DNA of 64,000 bases, from contig NZ_CP050954.1 in NCBI RefSeq assembly GCF_012273015.1, forward strand, positions 2,108,001 to 2,172,000, in the 5' to 3' direction. A program made the translations under genes and the position numbers. Shown piece by piece: positions 35,592-47,218 of this stretch; the first letter of the stretch is position 1, and every line of letters begins with the position of its first letter. The stretch is from Hymenobacter sp. BT18 (lineage in GTDB: Bacteria > Bacteroidota > Bacteroidia > Cytophagales > Hymenobacteraceae). The notes under the pieces were generated by a model. The model made no database searches, was not told the DNA's origin, and worked only from the letters and a program-made list of their open reading frames with translations.

Positions 35592-36719
35592 CTAGTCGTG
35601 GTACACGTCGTTGGCGGGCTCGGCTACGGCTTCCTCTAACGAGGGGTAGTCGATGTAGCCTTTGTCGCCGGGTACGTAGAAAGTACTGAAGTCGGGCGCA
35701 TTCAGGGCGGCGCCTTGCTGGAAACGCTCTACCAAGTCGGGGTTGGCAATGAAGGGCACGCCGAAGGCAATGAGGTCGGCTTCGTTGTTGCCTAGTGCTT
35801 CTTCCGCCGTCTGCTGAGTGTAGCCCCCGTTCAAAATAAAGGCCCCGTTGAAGATTTTACGCAAGTGCGCGGCCACAGCAGGTGCGCCCGGCGTAGCCAT
35901 GGGGTGCCCTGGCAGCGCCTCAATAACGTGTACATAAGCCAGTCCGAAGCGGTTGAGCTGCTCGGTTACGTAGCTGAACGTAGCCACGGGGTCACTGTCT
36001 TGGATGCTGCTGCTTCCCTGGGGTGAAAAACGGATACCAACCCGGTCGGCGCCCAGCTCATCCACCACAGCCTGCACTACTTCGAGCACGAAACGGGCGC
36101 GGTTTTCCACGCTGCCGCCGTATTCGTCGGTGCGCTGGTTGGAGCCGTCCTGCAGGAACTGGTCGAGCAGGTAGCCATTGGCGCCGTGAATTTCGGCCCC
36201 ATCAAACCCGGCGCGCTTGGCGTTGCGGGCAGCCTGGCGGAACTGGTCAACCACGCCGGCAATTTCGTTTAGCTCCAAAGCCCGGGGCGTCGGAATTTCT
36301 TCGAAGCCCTGCCCGGTAAAGGCTTTCACGCCTTCGGGCTTAATGGCGGAAGGCGCCACGGGCAGCTCGCCGCCGTGGAAAGCTGGGTGCGAAACGCGGC
36401 CCACGTGCCAGAGCTGAACAAAGATGCGGCCCCCGGCGGCGTGCACGGCATCCGTCACGCGCTTCCAGCCGGCTACCTGCTCTTCGGTATAGATGCCGGG
36501 CGTGTTGATGTAGCCCACGCCCTGGGCCGAAACCTGGGAGCCTTCCGTGATGATGAGGCCGGCCGAAGCCCGCTGCTCATAGTACGTTACTACCGAATCA
36601 GTTGGCACGTTACCGGCATTGGTCGCCCGGCTGCGCGTCATGGGGGCCATCACCATGCGGTTGGGCAATTGAGTGGCACCTAGCTGAAAAGAGGAGAAGA
36701 TTTTGGTTGTCTGAGTCAT
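35592..36719 (-). CDS. old yellow enzyme family alkene reductase
   Basis: 375 residues from ATG 36719 (MTQTTKIFSSFQLG). FMN-dependent TIM barrel, cytoplasmic. Motifs: NRMVMAPMTRSRA (FMN strand), QLWHVGRVSHP, HGANGYLLDQFLQDGSNQRTDEYGGS (substrate His and Asn) and NRARFVLEVV. Reduces activated C=C bonds such as enones or nitro compounds using NAD(P)H. Closest in layout to NemA-type N-ethylmaleimide reductases. Transcribed alone. Confidence 0.92.
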   Translation of the reverse strand: MTQTTKIFSSFQLGATQLPNRMVMAPMTRSRATNAGNVPTDSVVTYYEQRASAGLIITEGSQVSAQGVGYINTPGIYTEEQVAGWKRVTDAVHAAGGRIFVQLWHVGRVSHPAFHGGELPVAPSAIKPEGVKAFTGQGFEEIPTPRALELNEIAGVVDQFRQAARNAKRAGFDGAEIHGANGYLLDQFLQDGSNQRTDEYGGSVENRARFVLEVVQAVVDELGADRVGIRFSPQGSSSIQDSDPVATFSYVTEQLNRFGLAYVHVIEALPGHPMATPGAPAVAAHLRKIFNGAFILNGGYTQQTAEEALGNNEADLIAFGVPFIANPDLVERFQQGAALNAPDFSTFYVPGDKGYIDYPSLEEAVAEPANDVYHD

Positions 36720-36881
36720 GAGAAGAAAGGTGTGCAAAAACAGACGCGCTGCTTTGCTGGTGAAACCTAATGCCCTTAACCCATGTAGCTACATGAATGT
36801 TTCACCACCTATAGTTCTTCGCTTTATTTTTTCTTTAACCCGCCCGTCTTTCTCAGGTTTTGCTGGCGGCCTCATTACGCC

Positions 36882-37997
36882 CTAGCGGGCAATCAGCTCT
36901 ACGCGGCGGTTGCGGGGGCGCAGGCGCGGGTCGCGGTTGTCGGCCACGGGTTTTGCCCCACCGTAACCCACGGCCGTCAGCCGCAGGGAGTCTACGCCGT
37001 GCTGCACGAGGTAGCGGCGCACCACCTGGGCGCGCTGCTCGGAAAGCTGCTGATTAAGCCGGGCATCCCCTACGTTGTCGGTGTGACCGGCAATTTCAAA
37101 TCGGGCAGCGGCCTCGGCCCGAAGTACCCGCACCAAGCGGTTCAGCTCGGGCTGAGAGGTGGGCAGAAGCCGGGCTTTCCCCTGCTCGAAGTATAGATTT
37201 TTCAATTCCACCACTTCGCCTTTCACCAGATTAGCCAGGTTGGGCAGTGAGTCGGGAGTTGCGGCCGGAGGCGTAGCCACGGAAGCAGGTCGGGCTGGCA
37301 CGGCTATGGTGGCCGTAGCCTGGGCGGGGGCCGTAGGGCGGGGGCGCCGCTCCACCCGTACGGCAGTCTGCGCCTTCGGGACGGGTGCTGCGGTTACTAC
37401 CGGCTTGAGGGTGGGCTTTGGGGTGGGAGCGGCCACAGCCGGCGGAGCAGGCTTGGGCTTGGCTACGGGAATGGGGCGGGCCGTGCGGGGCAGACTCGTG
37501 AACAGTACTTCACTGCTTACCGGCTCAAATCCGTCCGGGGAATCTACGCGCCGCCAATCCAGCAGCGCCCGGGTATCCAAGTGGTTTTGGAAATACTCGA
37601 TGCGGATAGGATAGTATTGACCGGCCTTGAGCTTGATGCGCACGGTGCGAGTAAGGTGGTCTTGGTCGCGCCAGGCATTTACCAGCCGCTTGCCGCCCAG
37701 CCAGAACCGGAAACCGTCGTCCATCACTGTCGAAAACTCATATTCCGCCGTTTCCGGCACTAGCAGCCAGCCTGTCCAGCGCACCGAAAACTCGTCGCTG
37801 GGCATGTCCGGACCCGGGGGGCGCTTTTCCCAGCTGAAGTCGATACGCTTATCGATACGGGTAAATACCAGCTCCTCAAAATTCATCCCGTTGTAGTAAG
37901 CCCCCTTGAGGCCGTCACCCACGGGCAGAGCCGATGTTTGCGCCAGCGTGTGGACCGCGCTCAACAGTACAATCAGCCAGGTAAAGGTGTATTTCAT
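36882..37997 (-). CDS. PA14-OmpA cell-envelope protein
   Basis: 371 residues with a signal peptide (ends TLAQ). A PA14-like beta domain (about 28-165: LKGAYYNGMNFEELV, FSVRWTGWLLVPETAEYEF, MDDGFRFWLGGKRLV), a Pro/Ala/Lys/Thr-rich linker (about 175-255), then an OmpA C-terminal domain (about 262-371) with FEIAGHTDNVGD, LSEQRAQVVRRYLVQHGV and the end PRNRRVELI. The OmpA part binds peptidoglycan; PA14 usually binds carbohydrate. This suggests a peptidoglycan-anchored protein that may touch another glycan (inference). Confidence 0.87.
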   Translation of the reverse strand: MKYTFTWLIVLLSAVHTLAQTSALPVGDGLKGAYYNGMNFEELVFTRIDKRIDFSWEKRPPGPDMPSDEFSVRWTGWLLVPETAEYEFSTVMDDGFRFWLGGKRLVNAWRDQDHLTRTVRIKLKAGQYYPIRIEYFQNHLDTRALLDWRRVDSPDGFEPVSSEVLFTSLPRTARPIPVAKPKPAPPAVAAPTPKPTLKPVVTAAPVPKAQTAVRVERRPRPTAPAQATATIAVPARPASVATPPAATPDSLPNLANLVKGEVVELKNLYFEQGKARLLPTSQPELNRLVRVLRAEAAARFEIAGHTDNVGDARLNQQLSEQRAQVVRRYLVQHGVDSLRLTAVGYGGAKPVADNRDPRLRPRNRRVELIAR

Positions 37998-38176
37998 CTA
38001 AAAGCAGGGGAATAAAAGATAAGCTGAATCAGGCATTACTGGTGGTTGGCCAGCCCAGCCATTCGTTAACGTCTCAACGGCCTCGGGCCGTATAGACCGG
38101 AATATAAACCTACTCCGTTGCCTGGTCGTAAACGAAAATTGTGCGTGCGAATCCTATAGCCACGCGCCCTGCTATT

Positions 38177-38302
38177 ATGCCCACGAAGAAAACCTCCGCT
38201 GCTACGGCCAAAAAAGAAGATCCGTGCTGGAAAGGCTACGAGCAAGCCGGCACCAAGCAGAAGGATGGAAAAACCGTCCCGAACTGCATCAAGAAAACGT
38301 AA
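38177..38302 (+). CDS. small conserved-looking CWKGYEQ protein
   Basis: 41 residues from ATG 38177 to TAA 38300-38302: a Lys/Thr/Ala-rich head (MPTKKTSAATAKKE) followed by DPCWKGYEQAGTKQKDG and KTVPNCIKKT. The pattern D-P-C-W-K-G-Y-x-x-x-G-x-K-x-K-x-G-K-x-V-P-N-C recalls short proteins and protein tails I associate with Bacteroidota and their phages, of unknown function; the two Cys may pair or bind metal. It is followed after 30 bp by a clean terminator, which supports a real transcript. Confidence 0.7.
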   Translation: MPTKKTSAATAKKEDPCWKGYEQAGTKQKDGKTVPNCIKKT

Positions 38303-38332
38303 GACTCCCGCAAACCTTTTACTAGCAGCACC

Positions 38333-38370
38333 AACCCCGGCCCAATCGAAAAGCCGGGGTTGTTGTTTTT
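38333..38370 (+). terminator. intrinsic terminator after the small CWKGYEQ gene
   Basis: AACCCCGGC (38333-38341) and GCCGGGGTT (38353-38361) pair perfectly, followed by GTTGTTTTT. Its T-run overlaps the probable -33 element of the metH promoter. Confidence 0.9.
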
Positions 38371-38392
38371 AGCGGGTTCCGCCGTATCTTCG
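38363..38392 (+). promoter_or_regulatory. putative metH promoter
   Basis: TTG (38363-38365) and TATCTTCG (38385-38392), 19 nt apart, fit the Bacteroidota -33 TTTG / -7 TAnnTTTG pattern with one mismatch in the -7 box. Transcription would start close to 38400, exactly where the riboswitch P1 stem begins. Confidence 0.5.
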
Positions 38393-38399
38393 CCTCTGT

Positions 38400-38512
38400 T
38401 ACTTATCCAGAAAGACCGAGGGATTGGGCCCGATGACGTCTTAGCAACCTGACTTGACACAAGGTGCTAACTCCCGTTTCAGGCCGCCTAGCGGGCTGGA
38501 AGAAGATAAGTA
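38400..38512 (+). promoter_or_regulatory. SAM-I riboswitch aptamer
   Basis: The P1 stem is formed by TACTTATC (38400-38407) and GATAAGTA (38505-38512), a perfect 8-bp helix. Between them are the conserved SAM-I (S-box) core elements in order: CCGAGGGA after the first stem, GGCCCGATGA, TTAGCAACC and AAGGTGCTAA. It senses S-adenosylmethionine and sits 72 bp upstream of metH, the expected target. Confidence 0.93.
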
Positions 38513-38513
38513 C

Positions 38514-38582
38514 AGAACCGGCATCCGCGCCCGGCTCTTTCTGGATAGGCACTTTTTTGCTGCTGATTTTCTTGAAGAGCCG
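38514..38582 (+). promoter_or_regulatory. candidate expression platform of the SAM riboswitch
   Basis: Two helices share the same central strand. AGAACCGG (38514-38521) can pair with CCGGCTCT (38531-38538), 7 of 8 pairs. Alternatively CGGCTCTT (38532-38539) pairs perfectly with AAGAGCCG (38575-38582), which ends 2 nt before the metH ATG. The second would hide the translation start. This suggests translational control; the link to P1 is inferred. Confidence 0.5.
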
Positions 38583-38584
38583 AT

Positions 38585-42291
<3,707 letters not shown>

Positions 42292-42307
<16 letters not shown>

Positions 42308-42390
42308 CTACTGGCTGTTGGCTTTCCTCCAATTATTGCCCACTTATCCTTGCAAATAGCTAACAGCCAGCAGCTGAGAGCTAATAGCTG
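42292..42390. repeat. heptad-periodic inverted repeat between metH and metF
   Basis: Left arm 42292-42323 runs in 7-nt steps AGCTGTT, AGCTTGT, AGCTACT, GGCTGTT; right arm 42358-42389 runs AGCTAAC, AGCCAGC, AGCTGAG, AGCTAAT. The arms pair at 26 of 32 positions with a 34-nt loop. The left arm contains the last codons and stop (42305-42307) of metH, and the right arm ends 5 bp before the metF ATG. Read from the G, every unit fits G-Y-T-N-N-Y-R. Confidence 0.88.
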
Positions 42391-42394
42391 AAAA

Positions 42395-43351
42395 ATGAAA
42401 GTAACCGAACACCTGACCCGCGCCGACGGCAAAACGCTGTTTTCCTTCGAGGTGCTGCCCCCCAAAAAGGGAGAGAACATCCAGAACCTGTTCTCCAACA
42501 TCGAGCCTCTGATGGAGTTTAAGCCGCCGTTTATCGACGTCACCTACCACCGCGAGGAGTATGTGTACCGCCAGCACCCGAATGGCCTGCTGGAAAAGAA
42601 AACGGTGCGCAAACGACCCGGCACAGTAGGCATCTGCGCGGCTATCAAAAACCGGTTTGACGTGGACACCGTGCCCCACCTCATCTGCGGGGGCTTTTCG
42701 AAGGAGGAAACGGAAAACGCGCTTATCGACCTGCACTTCCTGGGTATCGACAACGTGCTGGCTTTGCGGGGGGACCCCATTAAATCAGAGGGTCACTTCA
42801 AGCCAGAGCCCGACGGCCACGCCTACGCTTGCGACCTGATCGGCCAGGTAGCTGACCTGAACAAGGGTGCGTACCTGGATGAGGAACAGGACGATGTGTG
42901 GGCCACCAACTTCTGCATCGGCACGGCGGGCTACCCCGAGAAGCACTTCGAGGCGCCGAACTACGGAGCGGATTTGCGCTACCTTAAGCACAAAGTAGAC
43001 CGCGGCGCCGAGTACATTGTGACGCAGATGTTTTTCGACAACGAGCAATTCTTTAACTTCGAGAAGCGCTGCCGCGACGCCGGTATTACCGTACCCATCA
43101 TTCCCGGGCTCAAGCCCCTCACCACCAAAAGCCAACTTACGATGCTCCCCCGGGCCTTTTATCTCAATATCCCGGAAGACCTGACCGATGCCGTGCACCT
43201 GGCCCCCGACAACGCCGCGGCCCGCGAAATCGGGATTGAGTGGTGCATCAACCAAAGCCGGGAGCTGATGGCCCACGGCGTGCCGGTGCTGCACTACTAC
43301 AGCATGGGCAAGTCGGAAAGCATCCGGCGGGTAGCAGCGGCACTATTTTAG
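42395..43351 (+). CDS. metF: methylenetetrahydrofolate reductase
   Basis: 318 residues, FAD-dependent TIM barrel reducing methylenetetrahydrofolate to methyltetrahydrofolate, the methyl donor of the MetH reaction. Motifs: FSFEVLPPKKGEN (catalytic Glu), IDVTYHREEYVYR, NVLALRGDP, CIGTAGYPEKH, VTQMFFDNEQF and VPIIPGLKPL. Length is normal for the bacterial enzyme. It lies 87 bp after metH, separated by the inverted heptad repeat, which could reduce or shape readthrough from the riboswitch-controlled transcript. Confidence 0.96.
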   Translation: MKVTEHLTRADGKTLFSFEVLPPKKGENIQNLFSNIEPLMEFKPPFIDVTYHREEYVYRQHPNGLLEKKTVRKRPGTVGICAAIKNRFDVDTVPHLICGGFSKEETENALIDLHFLGIDNVLALRGDPIKSEGHFKPEPDGHAYACDLIGQVADLNKGAYLDEEQDDVWATNFCIGTAGYPEKHFEAPNYGADLRYLKHKVDRGAEYIVTQMFFDNEQFFNFEKRCRDAGITVPIIPGLKPLTTKSQLTMLPRAFYLNIPEDLTDAVHLAPDNAAAREIGIEWCINQSRELMAHGVPVLHYYSMGKSESIRRVAAALF

Positions 43352-43389
43352 CAGGAAGCTGGTGACTGCGGGCGTTTGCTCATGCACTC

Positions 43390-43938
43390 GTGCCCGGGGC
43401 GCAACCAGAACGCTACCCCGCCCAGTCGCCAGCATCCTCACATTATCCTCGCACTACTTTGGACGCCCTCGACGAATTATTTGACCACCTGCGCCTGGCT
43501 ACCACGCCCACGGAAATAGAGGCTTCGCAGGAGGGCATCTGGCAACTGTGGCTGCACACCGGCCACCCCGTGCTGGACAAGCACTTGGAGGCTGGAATGC
43601 GGGCCCTGGCGGCCGATGACTACAGTGAGGCCATCCGGGAATTTACGGCGCTAACCACGCTGGCCCCGGAGTACGCCGAGGGCTGGAACAAACGGGCTAC
43701 TGCCTATTATTTGCGGGGCGAATACCGGGCTTCCCTGGATGATATCACCACTACCCTGGACCTGGAACCCCGGCACTTCGGAGCCCTCATGGGAAGGGCA
43801 CAGATATTGCTTATGCTGGAACACTGGGCCGGAGCCATTACGACGCTGGAGCGCGTAGGAAAGCTCTGCCCATACTGGCCAGGACTGCAGGCGCAGATCT
43901 ACGACTTGCGCGACAAAGCAGACGAGCTCGAAAATTAG
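43390..43938 (+). CDS. tetratricopeptide repeat protein
   Basis: 182 residues from GTG 43390, or about 159 from TTG 43459 (giving MDALDELFDHLRLA); no in-frame ATG precedes the conserved part, so the start is uncertain. Two to three TPR units: MRALAADDYSEAIREFTALTTLAPEYAEGWNKRA, then YYLRGEYRASLDDITTTLDLEPRHFGALMGRA and a third beginning LLMLEHWAGAITTLERV, each with the A-x-x-x-x-x-L-x-P pattern. No signal peptide, so probably cytoplasmic and protein-binding. It follows metF by 38 bp but has no clear link to methionine. Confidence 0.78.
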   Translation: MPGAQPERYPAQSPASSHYPRTTLDALDELFDHLRLATTPTEIEASQEGIWQLWLHTGHPVLDKHLEAGMRALAADDYSEAIREFTALTTLAPEYAEGWNKRATAYYLRGEYRASLDDITTTLDLEPRHFGALMGRAQILLMLEHWAGAITTLERVGKLCPYWPGLQAQIYDLRDKADELEN

Positions 43939-44140
43939 CACCCCCGGAGTTTTCGTAGTAAAGCAGAAGTTTTGTAAATTTCCCGGAAGGTATGAGTCCC
44001 ACCCTCTACCGCATGGTGTTTCAATAGCCGGCGCACGGCTACGGGGACAATACTTGTTGCCTGTAAATGGGTGGGAATACAGCCGCTAATTAATTGCACT
44101 GATCCCCAAAAAACTTTCCCACCTAGTTTGCGCAATTACC

Positions 44141-44716
44141 ATGAAACAAACTCTACTATGCACATTTTTACTGCTTTTAGTTAGTGCATCAGCGGCATTG
44201 GCCCAGCGTACCCGAAAAACCGAATACGAAAGCGGCACCCTGGAGAAAGGTAATAAAGTAGGTGTGTGGGAATACTATGCCTACACCCGGGACGGAACGC
44301 AGGTGCTGGCCCAGAAATACGACCATTCCAAAAACCAGCTCCTCTTTTACCGCCCCATTGAAGAACGGATTTACCGCATCAAGGAAGGAGACACCTGGAC
44401 CAGTGGGCGCGTAGATCAGCCCCCCCTGTTTTTGGGTGGGGACGCCATGCTCGGCTCGTTTGTAAACAAGCTGAACTACCCGGCCGAAGCCCAAAGCAAG
44501 AAAATCCAGGGCAAGGTGATTATCACGTTCGTGATTGATACCCTAGGCCGCACCTCCGACCACCAGGTGCTGCTGGGCATTGGCGGGGGCTGCAACGAGG
44601 AAGCCTTGCGCGTAGCCAAAAACATTCCCCAGCAGTGGATTCCGGCCCGCCGGGGCTCCAAGGCAGTACCCGTTGTGTACGAAATGCCCTTTACCTTCCG
44701 CCTCCAAACCCAGTAG
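44141..44716 (+). CDS. exported TonB C-terminal domain protein
   Basis: 191 residues from ATG 44141. Signal peptide (MKQTLLCTFLLLLVSASA, cut near ALAQ), then a MORN/toxin_YwqK-like stretch (YESGTLEKGNKVGVWEYY), then a TonB C-terminal domain (about 95-190: LNYPAEAQSKKIQGKVIITFVIDTLGR, then PVVYEMPFTFRLQ). Without a membrane anchor it cannot transduce energy in the usual way, so it may be a soluble periplasmic TonB-like adaptor. Such soluble forms are frequent in Bacteroidota. No neighbouring receptor. Confidence 0.78.
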   Translation: MKQTLLCTFLLLLVSASAALAQRTRKTEYESGTLEKGNKVGVWEYYAYTRDGTQVLAQKYDHSKNQLLFYRPIEERIYRIKEGDTWTSGRVDQPPLFLGGDAMLGSFVNKLNYPAEAQSKKIQGKVIITFVIDTLGRTSDHQVLLGIGGGCNEEALRVAKNIPQQWIPARRGSKAVPVVYEMPFTFRLQTQ

Positions 44717-44758
44717 CCTTCCCCGGCCAAATAGCGAGGAGCTGCGTATGTTAGGGGC

Positions 44759-45289
44759 ATGAAAAGGCTCTTATCCTACGCAGCTCCGCTTTTTTGCGCG
44801 GCCCTGCTCCTCTCCTCCTGCGACTCTACCCCCCGTGAGCGACAGGAAGCCGTGAAGAACGAAGCCCGCAAGCTTGACACCCTGGCCAGCACCGCGGCCA
44901 CTAAGCTGCGCGTGGCCGGCCGGCGGGCCGCTCGTTTCGACTCGATTTCGCGGGCGCGCAGCAGGCAACCCCTCGACAATGCCGCAACCCAGGCATTTAC
45001 TCAGCAACTGCTGGGCACCTACGCCGACATCGACCAGCTTACCGTCACCTCTGTTGAACCGGCTTATACGCAGCTGCTCCGCCAGACGCGTACCCTGCGC
45101 CGCAGCTGGTCCCAGCGCGACTGGGACTACGCCAGTGCCATCTACAAGCGCATGAATGAGCGGCTAAAAGCTATCCGGCTCGATTTGCCCGCCAGAAGTG
45201 AGCTGCGCATCCGGGCCTTGCAGGCGGAGTTTATCACCATGGAGTCCAGCCGCGACGTGAAGGATCTGGGCGACGCAGTTTCTAAATAG
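44759..45289 (+). CDS. hypothetical helical lipoprotein
   Basis: 176 residues from ATG 44759. Lipoprotein signal MKRLLSYAAPLFCAALLLSSC with Cys21. The rest is Arg/Ala/Leu-rich and predicted helical (ERQEAVKNEARKLDTLA, LRIRALQAEFITMES), perhaps a three- or four-helix bundle. No family recognised. It lies 42 bp after the TonB-like gene and ends at the terminator at 45310. Confidence 0.68.
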   Translation: MKRLLSYAAPLFCAALLLSSCDSTPRERQEAVKNEARKLDTLASTAATKLRVAGRRAARFDSISRARSRQPLDNAATQAFTQQLLGTYADIDQLTVTSVEPAYTQLLRQTRTLRRSWSQRDWDYASAIYKRMNERLKAIRLDLPARSELRIRALQAEFITMESSRDVKDLGDAVSK

Positions 45290-45309
45290 TATAACCTACC
45301 TGATAAGCA

Positions 45310-45354
45310 GCGGCAGCTTACTCTGAGACCATCGGGTCTGGAGCAAGCTGCCGC
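45310..45354. terminator. terminator between convergent lipoprotein and moeA genes
   Basis: GCGGCAGCTT (45310-45319) and AAGCTGCCGC (45345-45354) pair perfectly; inner AGACC/GGTCT can extend the hairpin. It is followed by TTCTGGTTT on the plus strand. It lies between two stop codons and is the left edge of the Moco island. Confidence 0.75.
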
Positions 45355-45361
45355 TTCTGGT

Positions 45362-46588
45362 TTAGCCACGAAACCGCCAGACGGGCAGCAGGCTGCCGGC
45401 CGGAAAAAACGCGGTTTCCGCCGGCAGTTCCAAGAAAGCATTGGCCGCCAGCAAGCTGCTCAGGTCGCCGGAGCCCCCGGCCCGTACGGGGAAGGCCTGA
45501 AGGCTGCCCTGGGCGTTGAGGCGCTGCTCCACCAGCAGGAAGTGGGTAATAGCGGGCTTGAACTCCACATCTTCGGCCAGTACGGCTACGGGTGGCACCT
45601 CTACCGGGCGCATACCAGCTGGCTGCTGGATGGCCCGCAGCCAAGGCTTCACATAGCGAAAGAAATTTACAAATGTGGAAACGGGGTTGCCCGGCAGCGC
45701 GAAGACCACAGCTCCGCCCGCCAACTGCCCAAACCAGAACGGCTTCCCGGGCCGCTGACGCACCTCATGAAAAAGCTGCTCCACACCCAATTCCCGCAAT
45801 ACCTGCGGTAGAAAATCGGCTTTCCCCATGGATACGCCCCCACTCAGCACTACGGCGTCGTACCCGGCCAGCAGGGCGGGCAGGCCCAGGCGCAGGGCGG
45901 CGGGGTCGTCATCGAAGTGAAAGGCTTCTACCAGTGCCCCGGCCGCTGCTGCTGCCGCTTGCAGCATGAGGGCATTGGAACGACGAATCTGGTGCGGGGC
46001 GGGCTGGGCAGCAATGGGCACCAGCTCGTTGCCGGTGCTTACCACGGCTACCCGGGGCGGGCGCGATACCAGCACGGTAGCGGCTCCCACAGTGGCCGCT
46101 ACGGCCAGCTCGGCAGGTTCTAGCAGCGTACCACTGGGCAGCAGCAAGTCGCCTTGTCGCCGGTCGGCGGCCTGCGCGTGGATGTTGTGCCCGGGTTTGG
46201 GCGCAGCCACCTGCACCGTGGCCCAGCGCTGCCCGGCTTCATCGGTGCGGAAGGCCACATCCTCGTAGCGAATCACGGTGTCGAGGCTTGCGGGCAGCAT
46301 GGCACCGGTCATGATTTCCAGGGCTGCGCCAGGGTCGCCCACTTCAGCCGGTGGCTGACCCGCAAACTGAACGTCAGCAATGCGAAATTCCCGCTGCCCG
46401 GCCGCCAGCGCCGCAAACCGCAGGGCTATGCCGTCCATGGCTACCCGGTTGAAGGGCGGAAAGTCGCGGTCGGCGTACAGGTCTTCGCGCAGGATACGCC
46501 CCGCAGCCTGCGCTAGCTCGACCCGCTCCGGCGGTAGTAGCTGAACGGTGGACTGAACCAAACGCGTGGCTTCTTCAACTGAAATCAT
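45362..46588 (-). CDS. moeA: molybdopterin molybdenumtransferase MoeA
   Basis: 408 residues, cytoplasmic. It inserts molybdate into (adenylylated) molybdopterin. Motifs: DFPPFNRVAMDGIAL at about 42-56, EIMTGAMLP, YEDV, the MoaB/Mog-like domain with STGNEL, SGGVSMGKADF and FALPGNPVSTF, and a C-terminal beta domain with PVRAGGSGDLSSLLAANAF. Normal length. It reads away from the moaC-mobA pair; the 141-bp gap holds both promoters. Confidence 0.95.
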   Translation of the reverse strand: MISVEEATRLVQSTVQLLPPERVELAQAAGRILREDLYADRDFPPFNRVAMDGIALRFAALAAGQREFRIADVQFAGQPPAEVGDPGAALEIMTGAMLPASLDTVIRYEDVAFRTDEAGQRWATVQVAAPKPGHNIHAQAADRRQGDLLLPSGTLLEPAELAVAATVGAATVLVSRPPRVAVVSTGNELVPIAAQPAPHQIRRSNALMLQAAAAAAGALVEAFHFDDDPAALRLGLPALLAGYDAVVLSGGVSMGKADFLPQVLRELGVEQLFHEVRQRPGKPFWFGQLAGGAVVFALPGNPVSTFVNFFRYVKPWLRAIQQPAGMRPVEVPPVAVLAEDVEFKPAITHFLLVEQRLNAQGSLQAFPVRAGGSGDLSSLLAANAFLELPAETAFFPAGSLLPVWRFRG

Positions 46589-46729
46589 AGGGAAAAGATG
46601 TAACGCCTACCTTAGCCGGCCTCGTTAACCATTCGTATGCGGGCTGGTTGAAGAAATGCTCCTACCCCGCGCCCGCCACCATTTTACTTACCAAGCCCGC
46701 AAGCTAAGGCTTACGACTGTTTCCTACTT

Positions 46730-47218
46730 ATGCCCGAAGCTCCTAAACTTACCCACCTCAACGCGGCCGGCCAGCCGGCTATGGTGGATGTAGGTGACAA
46801 ACAACCCTCCCGCCGCGTGGCGCGGGCCCGCAGCCGCGTAGTGCTGGGCGCCGCTATTGTGGCCCTGGTACGCGAAGGCGACCTGCCCACCCGCAAAGGC
46901 CCGGTATTTCAGACGGCCATTCTGGCCGGCGTAATGGGTGCCAAGCGCACCGCCGAGCTGATTCCGCTCTGCCACCCGCTGGGCCTCGACAACTGCCAGG
47001 TGACCATAGAAGTAGATGGCCCCGATGCCGTACGGATTGAGTGCACCGCCACCGTGACGGGCAAAACCGGGGTGGAAATGGAAGCCCTGACCGGTGCTTC
47101 GGTGGCGGCCCTTACCATTTATGACATGTGCAAGGCGTTGTCGCACGACATTGTTATTCAGGAGACCCGGCTAATCAGCAAAACCGGCGGCAAACAGGAC
47201 TTCTATCATGCTGAATAA
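46730..47218 (+). CDS. moaC: cyclic pyranopterin monophosphate synthase MoaC
   Basis: 162 residues, cytoplasmic. With MoaA it turns GTP into cyclic pyranopterin monophosphate. Motifs: AMVDVGDKQPSRRVARA, KRTAELIPLCHPLGLDNC (active-site region), TGKTGVEMEALTGASVAALTIYDMCKA and the C-terminal IQETRLISKTGGK with catalytic Lys. Full length, not fused to MoaB as in some relatives. Its end overlaps the start of the mobA fusion by 11 bp, so the two are coupled. Confidence 0.96.
   Translation: MPEAPKLTHLNAAGQPAMVDVGDKQPSRRVARARSRVVLGAAIVALVREGDLPTRKGPVFQTAILAGVMGAKRTAELIPLCHPLGLDNCQVTIEVDGPDAVRIECTATVTGKTGVEMEALTGASVAALTIYDMCKALSHDIVIQETRLISKTGGKQDFYHAE

Noticed and set aside
43939-44140. Possible regulatory RNA between the TPR and TonB-like genes
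   Set aside because: No conserved riboswitch core, strong hairpin or terminator could be made out; the AT-rich stretch is more simply a promoter region.
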